This document shows positions 8,007-17,372 of a stretch of DNA of 42,806 nucleotides, one piece after another. This DNA is from Bacteroidaceae bacterium. Its GTDB lineage: Bacteria; Bacteroidota; Bacteroidia; Bacteroidales; Bacteroidaceae. The stretch is taken from contig JAFXQT010000051.1 in NCBI GenBank assembly GCA_017526905.1, positions 1 to 42,806 of the forward strand, in the 5' to 3' direction. Every line of letters begins with the position of its first letter. The first letter of the stretch is position 1. A model generated the notes under the pieces. That model was not told where the DNA came from. It saw nothing but the letters and a program-made list of their open reading frames with translations, and did not search any database. Both the position numbers and the translations under genes were made by a program.

Positions 8007-9083
8007 ATGGAAGAAGTCAAGAAGAACGAGATTATAGATCTGCGTGAAGTCGTTCGCAGCATACTGAAGCGGAAGAAACTGTTTCTGAAAGTGTGGTGCA
8101 TCACGTTTGTCTTGTCGTGTGCATGGATATTGCCTATACCCCGCTCGTACGTGGCCGATGTGATACTGGCTCCAGAAGCAGGAGGCGCCAGCACTGACGG
8201 CATGTTGGGTTCCCTTGCCTCTCAGTTCGGGCTTAATATGTCGGTTAATTCGGGCGATGCCTTGTATCCTCTGCTTTACCCCGACTTGATGGCATCGAAT
8301 GATTTCTTGGTAGATCTGTTTGACATACAGGTATCAACAATCGACGGCGAATTGAAAACCGACTATTATACCTACCTGACCAAGCATCAGAAGAAGGCGT
8401 TCTACCGTTGGCCGATTATTTGGACGAAGGGCTTGATACAGAAGTTGCTTCCGAAAAAGGAAATACGTACCGCAGCTGGAAAGGGCGGGAAGGTTGATCC
8501 GTTTTACCTCTCGGAGAAGCAGTACCAACTGATTGAGGGGATGAAGAAACTTATCACTTGTTCGGTGGATAAGAAGACGGATGTGATCACGATACAGGTC
8601 GTGGATCAGGATCCGCTTATCTGTGCGTGCATAGCTGATTCGGTAAGAGTGCGTTTGCAGAAATTCATCACCGACTACAGAACAAGCAAAGTGCGTGTTG
8701 ACCAAGAGTACTATGAACGCCTCGTAAAGGAGTCGTACGATGCTTATCAGAAGTCGATGAATGCCTATGCACGCTATTGTGACAGGCATCGTGATGCCAT
8801 TTTGCAGACGATGCTGTCCGAGCGCGATGCCTTAGAAAACGACATGCAAATGAAATTCAATACCTATAACGTCATGAACACGCAACTGGAGGCAGCCAAA
8901 GCAAAGGTGCAGGAAAAGACACCGGCTTTCACCATCCTGAAGGGTGCATCTGTACCAGTTAAGCCTTCAAAACCCAAGCGCATGATTTTTGTGGCTGCAA
9001 TGCTGTTCCTCACGACTATGGGCACCATTTTCTATATTATAGCCAAAGACACGTTGCAACTTATTCCGTCATTGCCTAAGTAA
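8007..9083 (+). CDS. Wzz-like chain-length determinant without kinase domain
   Basis: The 358-residue product has a membrane segment near 27-44, a large periplasmic part with predicted helices (210-305), the typical proline-rich approach PVKPSKPKR and a second membrane segment at 326-345. This is the architecture of polysaccharide co-polymerases that set chain length. No Walker motifs or tyrosine tail follow, unlike the second family member at 25525. It lies between the SLBB exporter and the polymerase, with gaps of 7 and 8 bases, so its partner is probably the exporter just upstream. Confidence 0.85.
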   Translation: MEEVKKNEIIDLREVVRSILKRKKLFLKVWCITFVLSCAWILPIPRSYVADVILAPEAGGASTDGMLGSLASQFGLNMSVNSGDALYPLLYPDLMASNDFLVDLFDIQVSTIDGELKTDYYTYLTKHQKKAFYRWPIIWTKGLIQKLLPKKEIRTAAGKGGKVDPFYLSEKQYQLIEGMKKLITCSVDKKTDVITIQVVDQDPLICACIADSVRVRLQKFITDYRTSKVRVDQEYYERLVKESYDAYQKSMNAYARYCDRHRDAILQTMLSERDALENDMQMKFNTYNVMNTQLEAAKAKVQEKTPAFTILKGASVPVKPSKPKRMIFVAAMLFLTTMGTIFYIIAKDTLQLIPSLPK

Positions 9084-9091
9084 GGAATCCG

Positions 9092-10330
9092 ATGGAAGTC
9101 AGTAAACTATATCTTATCCGCAAGGATTCGTTGGCGCGTGCCTTGTTTTATACAGGCATGATACTGGCTTATGTGACTTCCCTGCACCCTTGGTTTTCAT
9201 GGAACTATCGTCCGCATCTTTACCTGTTGTGTGCATTGCTGCTGGGAGGGGCCATGGTCATAGACCGACAGACCTCCAAGCCGATATTCTCCAATGGGAA
9301 TTTCCTCTTCCCTTGGGGTGCAACCGTGTTGATGCTGGTTTATGACCTGCTGATACATGATTCCAATTTTAACGGCTATGTAACCACACTGTTCCATGTA
9401 TGTATCTTTTTGGCCATCTATCGTGCCGACTTTTCGCTCTTCCGTTCGCTGTCCACAAAACTGGCCCGGATCATGGCCGTGTTCCTGCTCTTTTCGGTGC
9501 TGGCATTTTTCCTCTATCTCTTGGGCTTCTCGCTGCCGCATAGTAATATTGAGCATCCTGGCGGAACTTATTCCTTTACAAACTACTATCTTTTCCTGTT
9601 GGACGATCGCTTCATGCTGGCGATTATCCCTCGTTTCCACTCCATCACCCTTGAACCAGGCCATCTGGGCTCAGCTTTGACCGTGCTGCTAATGTCCCAA
9701 AGCGGGCGTTGGAGACGTTGGTACAACATCATCCTTATAGGTGTGTCATTGCTCACCCTCTCGTTGGCTGCCTATGTGCTGCTGTTTGTAGGCTCGTTTC
9801 TCACCTTATGGGTGCGACGTGGCGCGGTGTTGAAATGGATTGCGGCGTCAGTCGTTGTACTGAGTTTATCGGCCGTCGCCGTTGTGAACTATAACGATGG
9901 TGCCAACATGCTGAACGATATGATTCTGCTCCGCTTGGAAATGGAGGATGGCGAGTTATCGGGCAACAACCGCGTGTCAGATACTTTCGAACGTGAGTAT
10001 GATGGCTTCCTTCGGTCGTCCGATCTCCTATTTGGCCGTGGCAACTTTGAAGAGAAGGAACTGCATGGCAATTCGGGCTATAAGTTGTTCCTCTATGAGT
10101 TTGGATTGTTCGGTGTCATGCTTGTCATTCTGTTTTACGGCGCTGCAATCATGTATGGTACAGATGTCCGAGCCTCACTTGCTGCGGCGTTGGTGGCCGT
10201 GTTGCTCTTTTTGGTCAGGGCAAATCCTTTGTGGTACTTCGACTTCCTTGGGGTGTATATGATCATGTGTCAAAAAAGTTTGCCGGGGTATCTGTCTGTC
10301 GATGAACATTCTGAAACCGAGGAGGTGTAG
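9092..10330 (+). CDS. Wzy-like O-antigen/capsule repeat-unit polymerase
   Basis: The 412-residue product is almost wholly hydrophobic, with roughly ten membrane segments. Between the segments ending near 280 and starting near 330 lies a polar stretch (EMEDGELSGNNRVSDTFERE...) that would be the large periplasmic loop typical of Wzy enzymes. Sequence identity in this family is very low, so the call rests on topology and on its place between the Wzz-like and Wzx-like genes. It would polymerise lipid-linked repeat units in the periplasm. The stop and the next start are 2 bases apart. Confidence 0.78.
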   Translation: MEVSKLYLIRKDSLARALFYTGMILAYVTSLHPWFSWNYRPHLYLLCALLLGGAMVIDRQTSKPIFSNGNFLFPWGATVLMLVYDLLIHDSNFNGYVTTLFHVCIFLAIYRADFSLFRSLSTKLARIMAVFLLFSVLAFFLYLLGFSLPHSNIEHPGGTYSFTNYYLFLLDDRFMLAIIPRFHSITLEPGHLGSALTVLLMSQSGRWRRWYNIILIGVSLLTLSLAAYVLLFVGSFLTLWVRRGAVLKWIAASVVVLSLSAVAVVNYNDGANMLNDMILLRLEMEDGELSGNNRVSDTFEREYDGFLRSSDLLFGRGNFEEKELHGNSGYKLFLYEFGLFGVMLVILFYGAAIMYGTDVRASLAAALVAVLLFLVRANPLWYFDFLGVYMIMCQKSLPGYLSVDEHSETEEV

Positions 10331-10332
10331 TT

Positions 10333-11874
10333 ATGGCTAACGAAGCATCAAAGAACCGGCGCATAGCAAAGAATGCAGCCCTGCTCTATTTCAGGATGTT
10401 GCTGCTCATCGCCGTGAATCTTTACACATCGCGTGTCATTCTTGCTGCCCTGGGGGTTGATGACTATGCTGTCTATACGACGGTAGGTGGGCTTGTAACG
10501 CTCTTTGCCGTGCTCAGCGGCACGCTGTCAGCAGCCATCAGCCGTTTCATTGTTTATGAGTTGGGCAAGAATAACGGCGAACGGCTTCAGCACATCTTCT
10601 CCACGTCGTTGATCATCCAGATGGCCATGGTGGTAGTGGCTGTGCTGGTGGGCGAGACCTTGGGCCTTTGGTACGTAAATTCCGTCATGCAGTGTCCGCC
10701 GGAACGTCTGGCAGCCGCAAATTGGTGTTTTCAGTTCTCGCTCCTGTCCTTCTGCGTGAATCTGTTAAGCATCCCCTACAATGCCGAAATCATTGCGCAT
10801 GAGCGTATGTCGGCCTTTGCCTATATCAGTATCATTGAAGCCTTGGGCAACCTCGGCATCGCCTTCATGGTGTCTTTCACGCATTCGGATCGTCTCGTCC
10901 TCTACGCAGTGCTGATGTTCTTCCTGGCACTTGTCGTGCGTCTTTGTTATACATTCTATTGTAACCGTCATTTTAAGGAATGTCATTTCCGGTGGCATCT
11001 TGACCTCCCGCTGTTGAAGGAGATGATGGCCTTTGCCGGCTGGAATCTGATAGGTGCTGCAGCTGGCGTGATACGTGAGCAGGGCGGACTGCTGCTGGTC
11101 AATGCCTTAGCCTCCTTGGTGGTCAATGCAGCCATGGGACTTTCCATGAAGGTGAGTGCCGTTGCCACCAAATTCGTGCAGAATATCATGGTGGCCTTGA
11201 ATCCGCAGATCACCAAGTCCTACGCCGATGGGAACCACTCCTATATGTTCAACCTGGCCTTTCAAGGGGCGCGCATTTCTTTTTATGTCCTCTTGTGCCT
11301 TGCGTTGCCTATCATCTTCAACACACAACCGCTGTTAGACATTTGGCTGCATGATGTGCCTGCACACACGGCTAATTTCGTCCGCCTCATTCTCGTCCTG
11401 ATGCTCAGCGAAAGCCTCTCCCTGCCACTCATAACCATTATGCTTGCCACTGGCAACATACGTAACTACCAGCTCATCGTCGGAGGGCTACAACTGCTCA
11501 ATATCCCCATAAGCTATCTGTGCCTCAGTCTCGGTGCCATCCCAGAGAGTGTGACACTCGTGGCCATTGTGCTTAGCCAGTGCTCGCTCGTGGCACGTCT
11601 CATCCTGTTGCGCAGGATGGTGGCTCTTGACATCCGTAGCTATTTTCACAAGGTCTATCTTAATGTGATACTTGTCACGCTTGTGGCTTCGACGATAACT
11701 TGGGCGGTCAACAGCCTAATGGCCTACGGCTATCTGCGTTTGCTTGTGATGTCGCCCGTCATCTTGGCCATCGTGTTGGCAACCGAGTTCTATGTGGGTT
11801 GTACGTCGTCCGAGCGTGCAATGGTGCTGCAGAAGGTCAGGGCGTTTTCCGAGCGAAGAACAAAACATGGATGA
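10333..11874 (+). CDS. Wzx-like polysaccharide flippase
   Basis: The 513-residue product is a MATE-like polysaccharide exporter with about 12-14 membrane helices. The N-terminal pattern (KNAALLYFRMLLLIAVNLYTSR VILAALGVDDYAVYTTVGG) is characteristic of Bacteroidota repeat-unit flippases. It would move the lipid-linked repeat unit across the inner membrane before polymerisation by the Wzy-like protein. Its last codons overlap the next gene by 8 bases (ATGGATGA arrangement), which suggests translational coupling. Confidence 0.9.
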   Translation: MANEASKNRRIAKNAALLYFRMLLLIAVNLYTSRVILAALGVDDYAVYTTVGGLVTLFAVLSGTLSAAISRFIVYELGKNNGERLQHIFSTSLIIQMAMVVVAVLVGETLGLWYVNSVMQCPPERLAAANWCFQFSLLSFCVNLLSIPYNAEIIAHERMSAFAYISIIEALGNLGIAFMVSFTHSDRLVLYAVLMFFLALVVRLCYTFYCNRHFKECHFRWHLDLPLLKEMMAFAGWNLIGAAAGVIREQGGLLLVNALASLVVNAAMGLSMKVSAVATKFVQNIMVALNPQITKSYADGNHSYMFNLAFQGARISFYVLLCLALPIIFNTQPLLDIWLHDVPAHTANFVRLILVLMLSESLSLPLITIMLATGNIRNYQLIVGGLQLLNIPISYLCLSLGAIPESVTLVAIVLSQCSLVARLILLRRMVALDIRSYFHKVYLNVILVTLVASTITWAVNSLMAYGYLRLLVMSPVILAIVLATEFYVGCTSSERAMVLQKVRAFSERRTKHG

Positions 11875-13024
11875 AGCTATGATTGATGTGTGGGAACATA
11901 AAGAAGATTGTACCGGCTGCACTGCTTGTCAGCAGGCCTGTGCGCACGGAGCCATTACGATGCAGCGTGATGCCGAAGGCTTCTTGTACCCTGTTACAGA
12001 TGCCGATGCCTGCACCAACTGCGGCTTGTGCGAGCACGTTTGTCCGATGCTTAGGGCTGATGAGCGTCCTGCGGATGAGTCTGCTCCGAAGGTGTTCGCC
12101 CTGCGCCACAAGGACGACGCCGTTCTTGGCGAGTCGGCCAGCGGGGGCGCCTTCACCGCTATTGCCGAATATGTCATCAAGCAGGGTGGGGTAGTAGTAG
12201 GATGCCGTCACGACAAAGATATGAATGTAGAACACGCCTTTGCCGATACTGTCGAAGCCTTGCGGTTTATGCGCGGTTCAAAGTACGTGCAGAGCAGCCT
12301 GGGCGATTGCTTCCATACTGTCAGGAAACAGTTGCAAGCCGGACGGTTAGTCCTGTTCACCGGCACCCCCTGCCAGGTGGCCGGCCTGAATGCTTTCCTG
12401 CACCGTCCATATCCCACGCTTCTCACTTGCGACATCTTGTGCCATGGTGTGGCTTCGCCCGCCTTGTTCTCTTCATTCATCCGTTATGCCGAACGTGTCA
12501 CACACAGGCAGGTGGCGGACTACCGCGTGAGGGATAAGTCGTTGGGATGGGGGCATACGCTCCCTCGAATGGATTTCCAGGACGGTTCCCATATCAAGGG
12601 TGGTGTAGCGTGGTTGTGGGCCAAGGCGTATGGCTCGACACTGGCTCATCGTCCTGTCTGCTACCATTGCCGCTTTACCAGTTTCCGTCGTCCGGCCGAC
12701 CTTTCCATCGGCGACTTTTGGGGAATCGAAAAGCACCATCCGCACTTCATCCATCCGAAGGGCGTTTCGCTCGTGTTGGTTAACTCGGCGAAAGGACAAG
12801 CGCTTTTGGAGGCAATCCGTGGTGCTGTCCTTGTGCAGGAATCCACCATGGAAGCCTGCGTGCAGCAATGCTTGCAGCAGCCGGTGCCCCGACCAGTGCA
12901 GCGTGACAAGTTTTGGCATGATGTCCAGACCTTGTCCTTCCATCGTCTTTGCGTATCCTATTTTGAATGGGGCTTCTGGAACCGCTTCAGGAAGAAGCTC
13001 AAAAGCATTGTTAAACGAATATAG
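11867..13024 (+). CDS. FrhB/FdhB-like iron-sulphur oxidoreductase of polysaccharide clusters
   Basis: The start chosen is the ATG at 11867, overlapping the flippase stop; the longer reading frame before it is only flippase sequence in another frame. The 385-residue product begins with two 4Fe-4S ferredoxin motifs, C15-x2-C18-x2-C21-x3-C25 and C49-x2-C52-x2-C55-x3-C59-P. These are followed by regions typical of the coenzyme F420 hydrogenase beta-subunit family (GTPCQVAGL, LTCDILCHGVASP, DFWGIEKHHP). Bacteroidota have many such genes in capsule clusters next to pyruvyl transferases, although they are not known to use F420. It is probably a flavin-dependent reductase acting on a sugar or on the pyruvyl group; the reaction is unknown. 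The pyruvyl transferase follows after 4 bases. Confidence 0.85.
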   Translation: MDEAMIDVWEHKEDCTGCTACQQACAHGAITMQRDAEGFLYPVTDADACTNCGLCEHVCPMLRADERPADESAPKVFALRHKDDAVLGESASGGAFTAIAEYVIKQGGVVVGCRHDKDMNVEHAFADTVEALRFMRGSKYVQSSLGDCFHTVRKQLQAGRLVLFTGTPCQVAGLNAFLHRPYPTLLTCDILCHGVASPALFSSFIRYAERVTHRQVADYRVRDKSLGWGHTLPRMDFQDGSHIKGGVAWLWAKAYGSTLAHRPVCYHCRFTSFRRPADLSIGDFWGIEKHHPHFIHPKGVSLVLVNSAKGQALLEAIRGAVLVQESTMEACVQQCLQQPVPRPVQRDKFWHDVQTLSFHRLCVSYFEWGFWNRFRKKLKSIVKRI

Positions 13025-13028
13025 AACT

Positions 13029-14120
13029 ATGCGAATCGGAATCCTTACCTTTCATGCAGCACACAACTACGGAGCCGTGCTTCAATGCTTTGCCTTGCAG
13101 ACTGCCTTGCAAGCGATGGGGCATGATGTGTCTGTCATAGATTATCGCATACCTTCGATGCTTCGCACCTATAAGGTGTTCGACTGGCGGCGGTTTGTGG
13201 CCACACGGCCCGTAAAGATGCTTCGGAAGATCCGTACAGAAGCGCCGTTACTATTTGTCAGGAAGAGGCGCTCCGATGCTTTTGAACATTTCATCAACAC
13301 ACGGCTCAGGCTTGTGCCGGTCAGCACGATCACTCAGCGCCCGTTCGACTACATCGTCGTTGGCAGCGACCAGGTTTGGAACACCAAACTTACGGGTGGC
13401 TTCGACTCCTACTTCTGGGGGCAGTTTCCATGCCCGGCGGCTACGAAACTGATCAGCTATGCGGCCAGCCGACAGGACACCTGGAGCAAGGAAGAGGCCA
13501 GTGAGATAGCCTCCCGGCTGAGTCAATGGGATGCCATCAGTGTCCGTGAGCAATCGTTGCAAGCCCAACTGCAAGAGCTTATGCCCGAGAAGACCATTAA
13601 AGCAGTGGCCGATCCGACGTGTCTTCTCTCTCTTTCTGAATGGAGTAAACAGGCCGTGGCCCCCGCTATCAGCGAGCCGTACCTCTTCTTCTATCAGGTG
13701 GAGGCCAGCCCGAAAGCGTTGCTGATTGCAAAAACCATCGCTGACGAGTTACAGTTGCGGTTGGTATGTCTGTCGGCACATGTGGGCGATGTCTGTTCGC
13801 CTGAAGCAGAGGTCACTTCGCCCGAGCAGTTTGTCGGTTGGTTCAAGCACGCATCCTTCGTGGTGTGCACCTCCTTCCATGGAACGGTGTTCAGCCTCAT
13901 CTTCGGCCGTCCGTTTTTCTCCATCCGCATGAACAAGGGTAAGGACAATAGGGTGCTTAGCCTGCTGAAGGAGGTAGGTATGACGGAACGCTTCATAACC
14001 GAGTATCATCCAGGTACAGCACAGGGCGTAGCCGAGGCAAACAGCGTGCAGGCAGATTTACGCAAGGTCGTCCTCCCCTCTGTGGCTTTCCTCTCCGAAC
14101 AAATACCCACCAATGACTGA
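13029..14120 (+). CDS. Polysaccharide pyruvyl transferase family protein
   Basis: The start is the ATG at 13029, giving MRIGILTFHAAHNYGAVLQCFALQ, the usual N-terminus of this family; the frame is open further upstream only by chance. The 363 residues include IVVGSDQVWN (about 107-116) and a late CTSFHGTVFSLIFGRPFF, the His-Gly motif shared with CsaB/WcaK-type enzymes. These transfer pyruvate from phosphoenolpyruvate to a sugar as a ketal, adding a negative charge to the polymer. Here it sits 4 bases after the FrhB-like gene and 6 bases before a GT4 gene. The acceptor sugar is unknown. Confidence 0.88.
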   Translation: MRIGILTFHAAHNYGAVLQCFALQTALQAMGHDVSVIDYRIPSMLRTYKVFDWRRFVATRPVKMLRKIRTEAPLLFVRKRRSDAFEHFINTRLRLVPVSTITQRPFDYIVVGSDQVWNTKLTGGFDSYFWGQFPCPAATKLISYAASRQDTWSKEEASEIASRLSQWDAISVREQSLQAQLQELMPEKTIKAVADPTCLLSLSEWSKQAVAPAISEPYLFFYQVEASPKALLIAKTIADELQLRLVCLSAHVGDVCSPEAEVTSPEQFVGWFKHASFVVCTSFHGTVFSLIFGRPFFSIRMNKGKDNRVLSLLKEVGMTERFITEYHPGTAQGVAEANSVQADLRKVVLPSVAFLSEQIPTND

Positions 14121-14126
14121 TACGCT

Positions 14127-15308
14127 ATGAAGGTTGCATACGTTCTAAATACCACACATGCCAACAGCGGGGCCACAAAGGCGTTCCTGCTGATACTGAA
14201 GGGGATGAAGCGCTTTGATCTCCAGCCGCTCGTCATCGTGCCGGACAAAGGAGGCATCTATAGCGAGCTGCAGCAGCAAGGCATTCCTGTCTTTGCCTTC
14301 AGCTATCGCCCCCACACATACCCGTATGCAAGGACATGGTCCGAAATCCTGTTGTTCCTGCCTCGGCTCCTTGCCCGCCTCTTCGTGAACGGGCGTGCTG
14401 CCAGGCAGATAGCCAAGGTGCTGAAGGCGGCACAGGTCCAGATTGTGCACACGAACGTGGGGGTGGTCAAGGTGGGCTATCAGGCAGCCCGTTATGCCCG
14501 CTTGCCACACATCTACCACATCCGGGAGTATGCCAGTCTGGCAGGCTTCCATTATATTCCAGGCCCGTCGGCCTTTTATCGTCAGCTGCTTGCGTCGGAT
14601 AGTTACTCTGTCTGCATCACAAAGGACATTCAGCGCCATTACAAGATGGAGGGGCACAGCAGGTCGTCAGTTGTCTATGACGGGGTGTTCCAACGCAAGG
14701 CAGACATGCCGCAAGCGTCACAACGCACCTACTTCCTGTTCGTGGGGCGCATCGAGCCCGTGAAGGGTTTGGACCAGTTGCTCGATGCCTACGCTGCCTA
14801 TTCCGCCCAGACAGCGCAGCCTATTCCGCTCAGGGTGGCAGGCATGCTGCCTGACACAGACTATTGCAAGTCGTTGCGGCGGTTTGTCGTGGAGCACGGT
14901 TTGGACGGGAGCGTTCATTTCTTGGGCGATTGCGATCACATAGATCAGCAGATGCTGGGGGCCAAGGCTATTATCATCCCGTCGCTCCATGAAGGCTTCG
15001 GTTTCTGCATGCCCGAGGCTATGCAACAGGGATGTCTGGCCATAGCCCGCAACAGGGCCGGCACGAAGGAACAGTTGGACAATGGCTTGGCTTCCGAAGG
15101 GCAGGAGATAGCCTTGCGCTACGAAACCACCGAGCAGCTGGTGCAGTTGCTCTGCGAGGTGGCAACCCACCCGGAGGACGAGTACGATCCCTATCGTGAG
15201 CGGGCGTTCCGTGTAGTAAACCGATTATATACGATGGAGCAGTGCAGCCAGCAGCTGTACAGCATCTATCAAGGAATTGCCGCTTTTTCTTGCCCACCTC
15301 AATTATAA
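14127..15308 (+). CDS. Glycosyltransferase family 4
   Basis: The 393-residue product has the GT-B layout of GT4 enzymes: an N-terminal acceptor half (MKVAYVLNTTHANSGATKAFL with a glycine-containing loop) and a C-terminal donor half with FVGRIEPVKGLDQLLDAY and the E-x7-E motif in PSLHEGFGFCMPEAM. It would add one sugar from a nucleotide donor to the lipid-linked repeat unit in the cytoplasm. It follows the pyruvyl transferase after 6 bases. Donor and linkage cannot be read from the sequence. Confidence 0.9.
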   Translation: MKVAYVLNTTHANSGATKAFLLILKGMKRFDLQPLVIVPDKGGIYSELQQQGIPVFAFSYRPHTYPYARTWSEILLFLPRLLARLFVNGRAARQIAKVLKAAQVQIVHTNVGVVKVGYQAARYARLPHIYHIREYASLAGFHYIPGPSAFYRQLLASDSYSVCITKDIQRHYKMEGHSRSSVVYDGVFQRKADMPQASQRTYFLFVGRIEPVKGLDQLLDAYAAYSAQTAQPIPLRVAGMLPDTDYCKSLRRFVVEHGLDGSVHFLGDCDHIDQQMLGAKAIIIPSLHEGFGFCMPEAMQQGCLAIARNRAGTKEQLDNGLASEGQEIALRYETTEQLVQLLCEVATHPEDEYDPYRERAFRVVNRLYTMEQCSQQLYSIYQGIAAFSCPPQL

Positions 15309-15320
15309 TGCCTATTTTTG
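15289..15320 (+). promoter_or_regulatory. Possible internal promoter before the WbsX-like gene
   Basis: CTTG (15289-15292, one mismatch to TTTG), 20 bases, then TATTTTTG (15313-15320), an exact TAnnTTTG. It lies over the end of the GT4 gene and in the 37-base gap before 15346, the longest gap in this operon. It could give the last two genes separate expression. Confidence 0.4.
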
Positions 15321-15345
15321 TCGCCACAAACAACTAAGTCATTGC

Positions 15346-16503
15346 ATGAAAGCAAGAGTCATTGCCTATTATTTACCTCAGTTTCATCCGATTCCGGAAA
15401 ATGATGCCGTGTGGGGAAAGGGCTTCACCGAGTGGGTCAGTGTGGCCAGTGCCCGTCCGTTCTTCAAGGGGCACTACCAGCCGCATATCCCTGCCGATCT
15501 GGGCTTTTACGACTTGCGGATGCCCGAGGTGCGCGAGCAGCAGGCCGAACTGGCGCGCGAGGCCGGTGTTGAAGGTTTCTGTTATTGGCATTACTGGCTG
15601 GGCAACGGGCGCATGTTGTTGCAGCGGCCTTTTGAGGAAGTCCTGAAATCGGGGAAACCTGATTTTCCGTTCTGTCTGGCATGGGCCAATCATAGCTGGA
15701 CCACCAAGACGTGGGTGAGAGGCAAGGGTAAGATGGACTCGCAGACGATGATAGCCGAACAGCTATATCCAGGCGACGAGGATTATATCAATCATTTCAA
15801 CTATTGCCTGGCGGCGTTTCGTGACCATCGATACATCACCGTCGATGGCAAGCCCCTCTTTGCGGTTTATGATCCATACCGCTTCACCGACGTGGCTCGT
15901 TTTATCCAAGTGTGGCGTGAACAGGCCCGCGTGCATGGCCTGCCGGGCATTCATTTCGTGGCCATTGCCAACACCACCTCTACGGTGAAAAGACGCGAGG
16001 ATGGTTCTTTGGAAAGGGTGATGCCCAATGTGCAGAGCAGTCAGGAAGTATATGACGACTTGCTGGCACTTGGGTTCGATGCCGTGAACTCATTCGGCAA
16101 GCCGCGCGCAGAGATGATTTACGGAGGACGTACTCGCAGGCTGGTTCAGAAGGCTTTGCGCAAGCTTTTCCCCCAGTTGCCTGCTGTCATACTGGACTAT
16201 CCCAAGGCTATGCGCCATTTCTATGCGCCTGAAGATGCATGGGAGAATGTCTATCCGTCGTTAATGCCTGGGTGGGACAGAAGTCCACGTGCAGGAAACT
16301 ATGACGGCGTTTTCGTCAATAGCACCCCAGCCCACTTTAAGCAGCACATCGTCAACGCCTTGCAGCTGATCGGGGATAAGCAGCCCCAGCACCGCATCCT
16401 CTTCCTGCGGTCGTGGAATGAGTGGGGCGAGGGCAATTATGTGGAACCCGACCAGAAGTATGGGCACGGCTTCCTGGATGCCCTCAAGGACACAATCCGT
16501 TAA
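15346..16503 (+). CDS. WbsX-like / GH99-like polysaccharide protein
   Basis: The ATG at 15346 gives MKARVIAYYLPQFHPIPEND, the standard N-terminus of this family. The 385 residues include WGKGFTEWVSVASARP, HYQPHIPADLGFYDLR, GFCYWHYWLGNGRMLL, CLAWANHSWT and the C-terminal FLRSWNEWGEGNYVEPD. WbsX-like proteins share a GH99-type barrel and occur in O-antigen and capsule clusters. They are usually described as putative glycosyltransferases, although hydrolase or transglycosylase activity is possible. There is no signal peptide, so the protein should act in the cytoplasm. It is followed after 7 bases by the GT2 gene. Confidence 0.88.
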   Translation: MKARVIAYYLPQFHPIPENDAVWGKGFTEWVSVASARPFFKGHYQPHIPADLGFYDLRMPEVREQQAELAREAGVEGFCYWHYWLGNGRMLLQRPFEEVLKSGKPDFPFCLAWANHSWTTKTWVRGKGKMDSQTMIAEQLYPGDEDYINHFNYCLAAFRDHRYITVDGKPLFAVYDPYRFTDVARFIQVWREQARVHGLPGIHFVAIANTTSTVKRREDGSLERVMPNVQSSQEVYDDLLALGFDAVNSFGKPRAEMIYGGRTRRLVQKALRKLFPQLPAVILDYPKAMRHFYAPEDAWENVYPSLMPGWDRSPRAGNYDGVFVNSTPAHFKQHIVNALQLIGDKQPQHRILFLRSWNEWGEGNYVEPDQKYGHGFLDALKDTIR

Positions 16504-16510
16504 TCAGCGC

Positions 16511-17317
16511 ATGATGCAGTTGTCTGTGATTATACCCACCTATAAGCCGACCGCGTATGTGGCTGACTGTCTGGAGTCATTGTCCAAGCAGCAGTTAGAC
16601 CGCTCCCAATTTGAGGTGATTATCGTGCTGAATGGTTGCCGCGAACCTTATGAGGACTATCTCCGTTCGGAGGTCAGTCGCGTCGGACTGGCCTCGTCGG
16701 TTGTTTTCTTGCAAACAGACATCCCGGGCGTGTCCAATGCACGGAACATAGCGTTGAATTGTGCCCGGGGGCGATATGTCACGTTCGTCGATGACGATGA
16801 TTGTCTCTCGCCTTCCTATCTGAGCGATATGCTTGGCGCTGTGCAGGGCGAGCATGATGTGGTCGTAACCAATGTGGTTGGCATGGTCGAAGTCGGCGGC
16901 GCTGTGTGCGATGATTACATCGGTCAGGCCTACCGGGCACTGCCCGACGAGGGTTCTGATGCCTTGTTTGCACACCGCTCCTTGCTGTCGTCGTCCTGCT
17001 GCAAACTCATCCCTAAGAGCCTGATTGCCGACCGCCGTTTTGACCACCGCTTCGCCATCGGCGAGGATGCCTTGTTCATGGCCACCGTTTCCGACGCCAT
17101 TCACACCTTGCGCAAAGCGCCCTCATCGGCGGTGTATTACAGACGCATCCGCGAGCAGTCGGCATCGCGTAAGCCACGCACCAGGCTCCAGATAGCGCGC
17201 AACTCCTTGGCATTGTCCCTGGCCTATACGATGGTTTATTGCTCCGCACCCACACGTTATAGCCTGCCCTTCTTCCTGAGTCGGATAGCGGCAGTGCTGT
17301 GGTGGATCGTGAAGTAG
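16511..17317 (+). CDS. Glycosyltransferase family 2
   Basis: Two adjacent ATG codons (16511, 16514) begin the family start MQLSVIIPTYKPTAYVADCLESL. The 268-residue product is a GT-A enzyme with the nucleotide-binding N-terminus, a VSNARNIALNCARGRYVTFVDDDD segment that carries the metal-binding Asp cluster, and a later GEDALFM motif. It would add a sugar to the repeat unit. It is the last gene of the operon that begins at 4781; a weak hairpin follows. Confidence 0.9.
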   Translation: MMQLSVIIPTYKPTAYVADCLESLSKQQLDRSQFEVIIVLNGCREPYEDYLRSEVSRVGLASSVVFLQTDIPGVSNARNIALNCARGRYVTFVDDDDCLSPSYLSDMLGAVQGEHDVVVTNVVGMVEVGGAVCDDYIGQAYRALPDEGSDALFAHRSLLSSSCCKLIPKSLIADRRFDHRFAIGEDALFMATVSDAIHTLRKAPSSAVYYRRIREQSASRKPRTRLQIARNSLALSLAYTMVYCSAPTRYSLPFFLSRIAAVLWWIVK

Positions 17318-17333
17318 AAACAGGCTAAATGGG

Positions 17334-17368
17334 CGAAAAACACCCTGTTTTCGAGCTTTATTTTGAAA
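17334..17368 (+). terminator. Weak terminator-like hairpin after the polysaccharide operon
   Basis: CGAAAA(a)CA at 17334-17342 pairs with TGTTTTCG at 17346-17353, with one bulged base and a 3-base loop. AGCTTTATTTTG follows. The stem is A+T-rich and therefore weak. Confidence 0.4.
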
Positions 17369-17372
17369 AGGA

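Noticed and set aside
12630-13028. N-terminal extension of the pyruvyl transferase frame
   Set aside because: The extra 133 codons lie out of frame within the FrhB-like gene and have no similarity to the transferase family; the ATG at 13029 gives the standard start.
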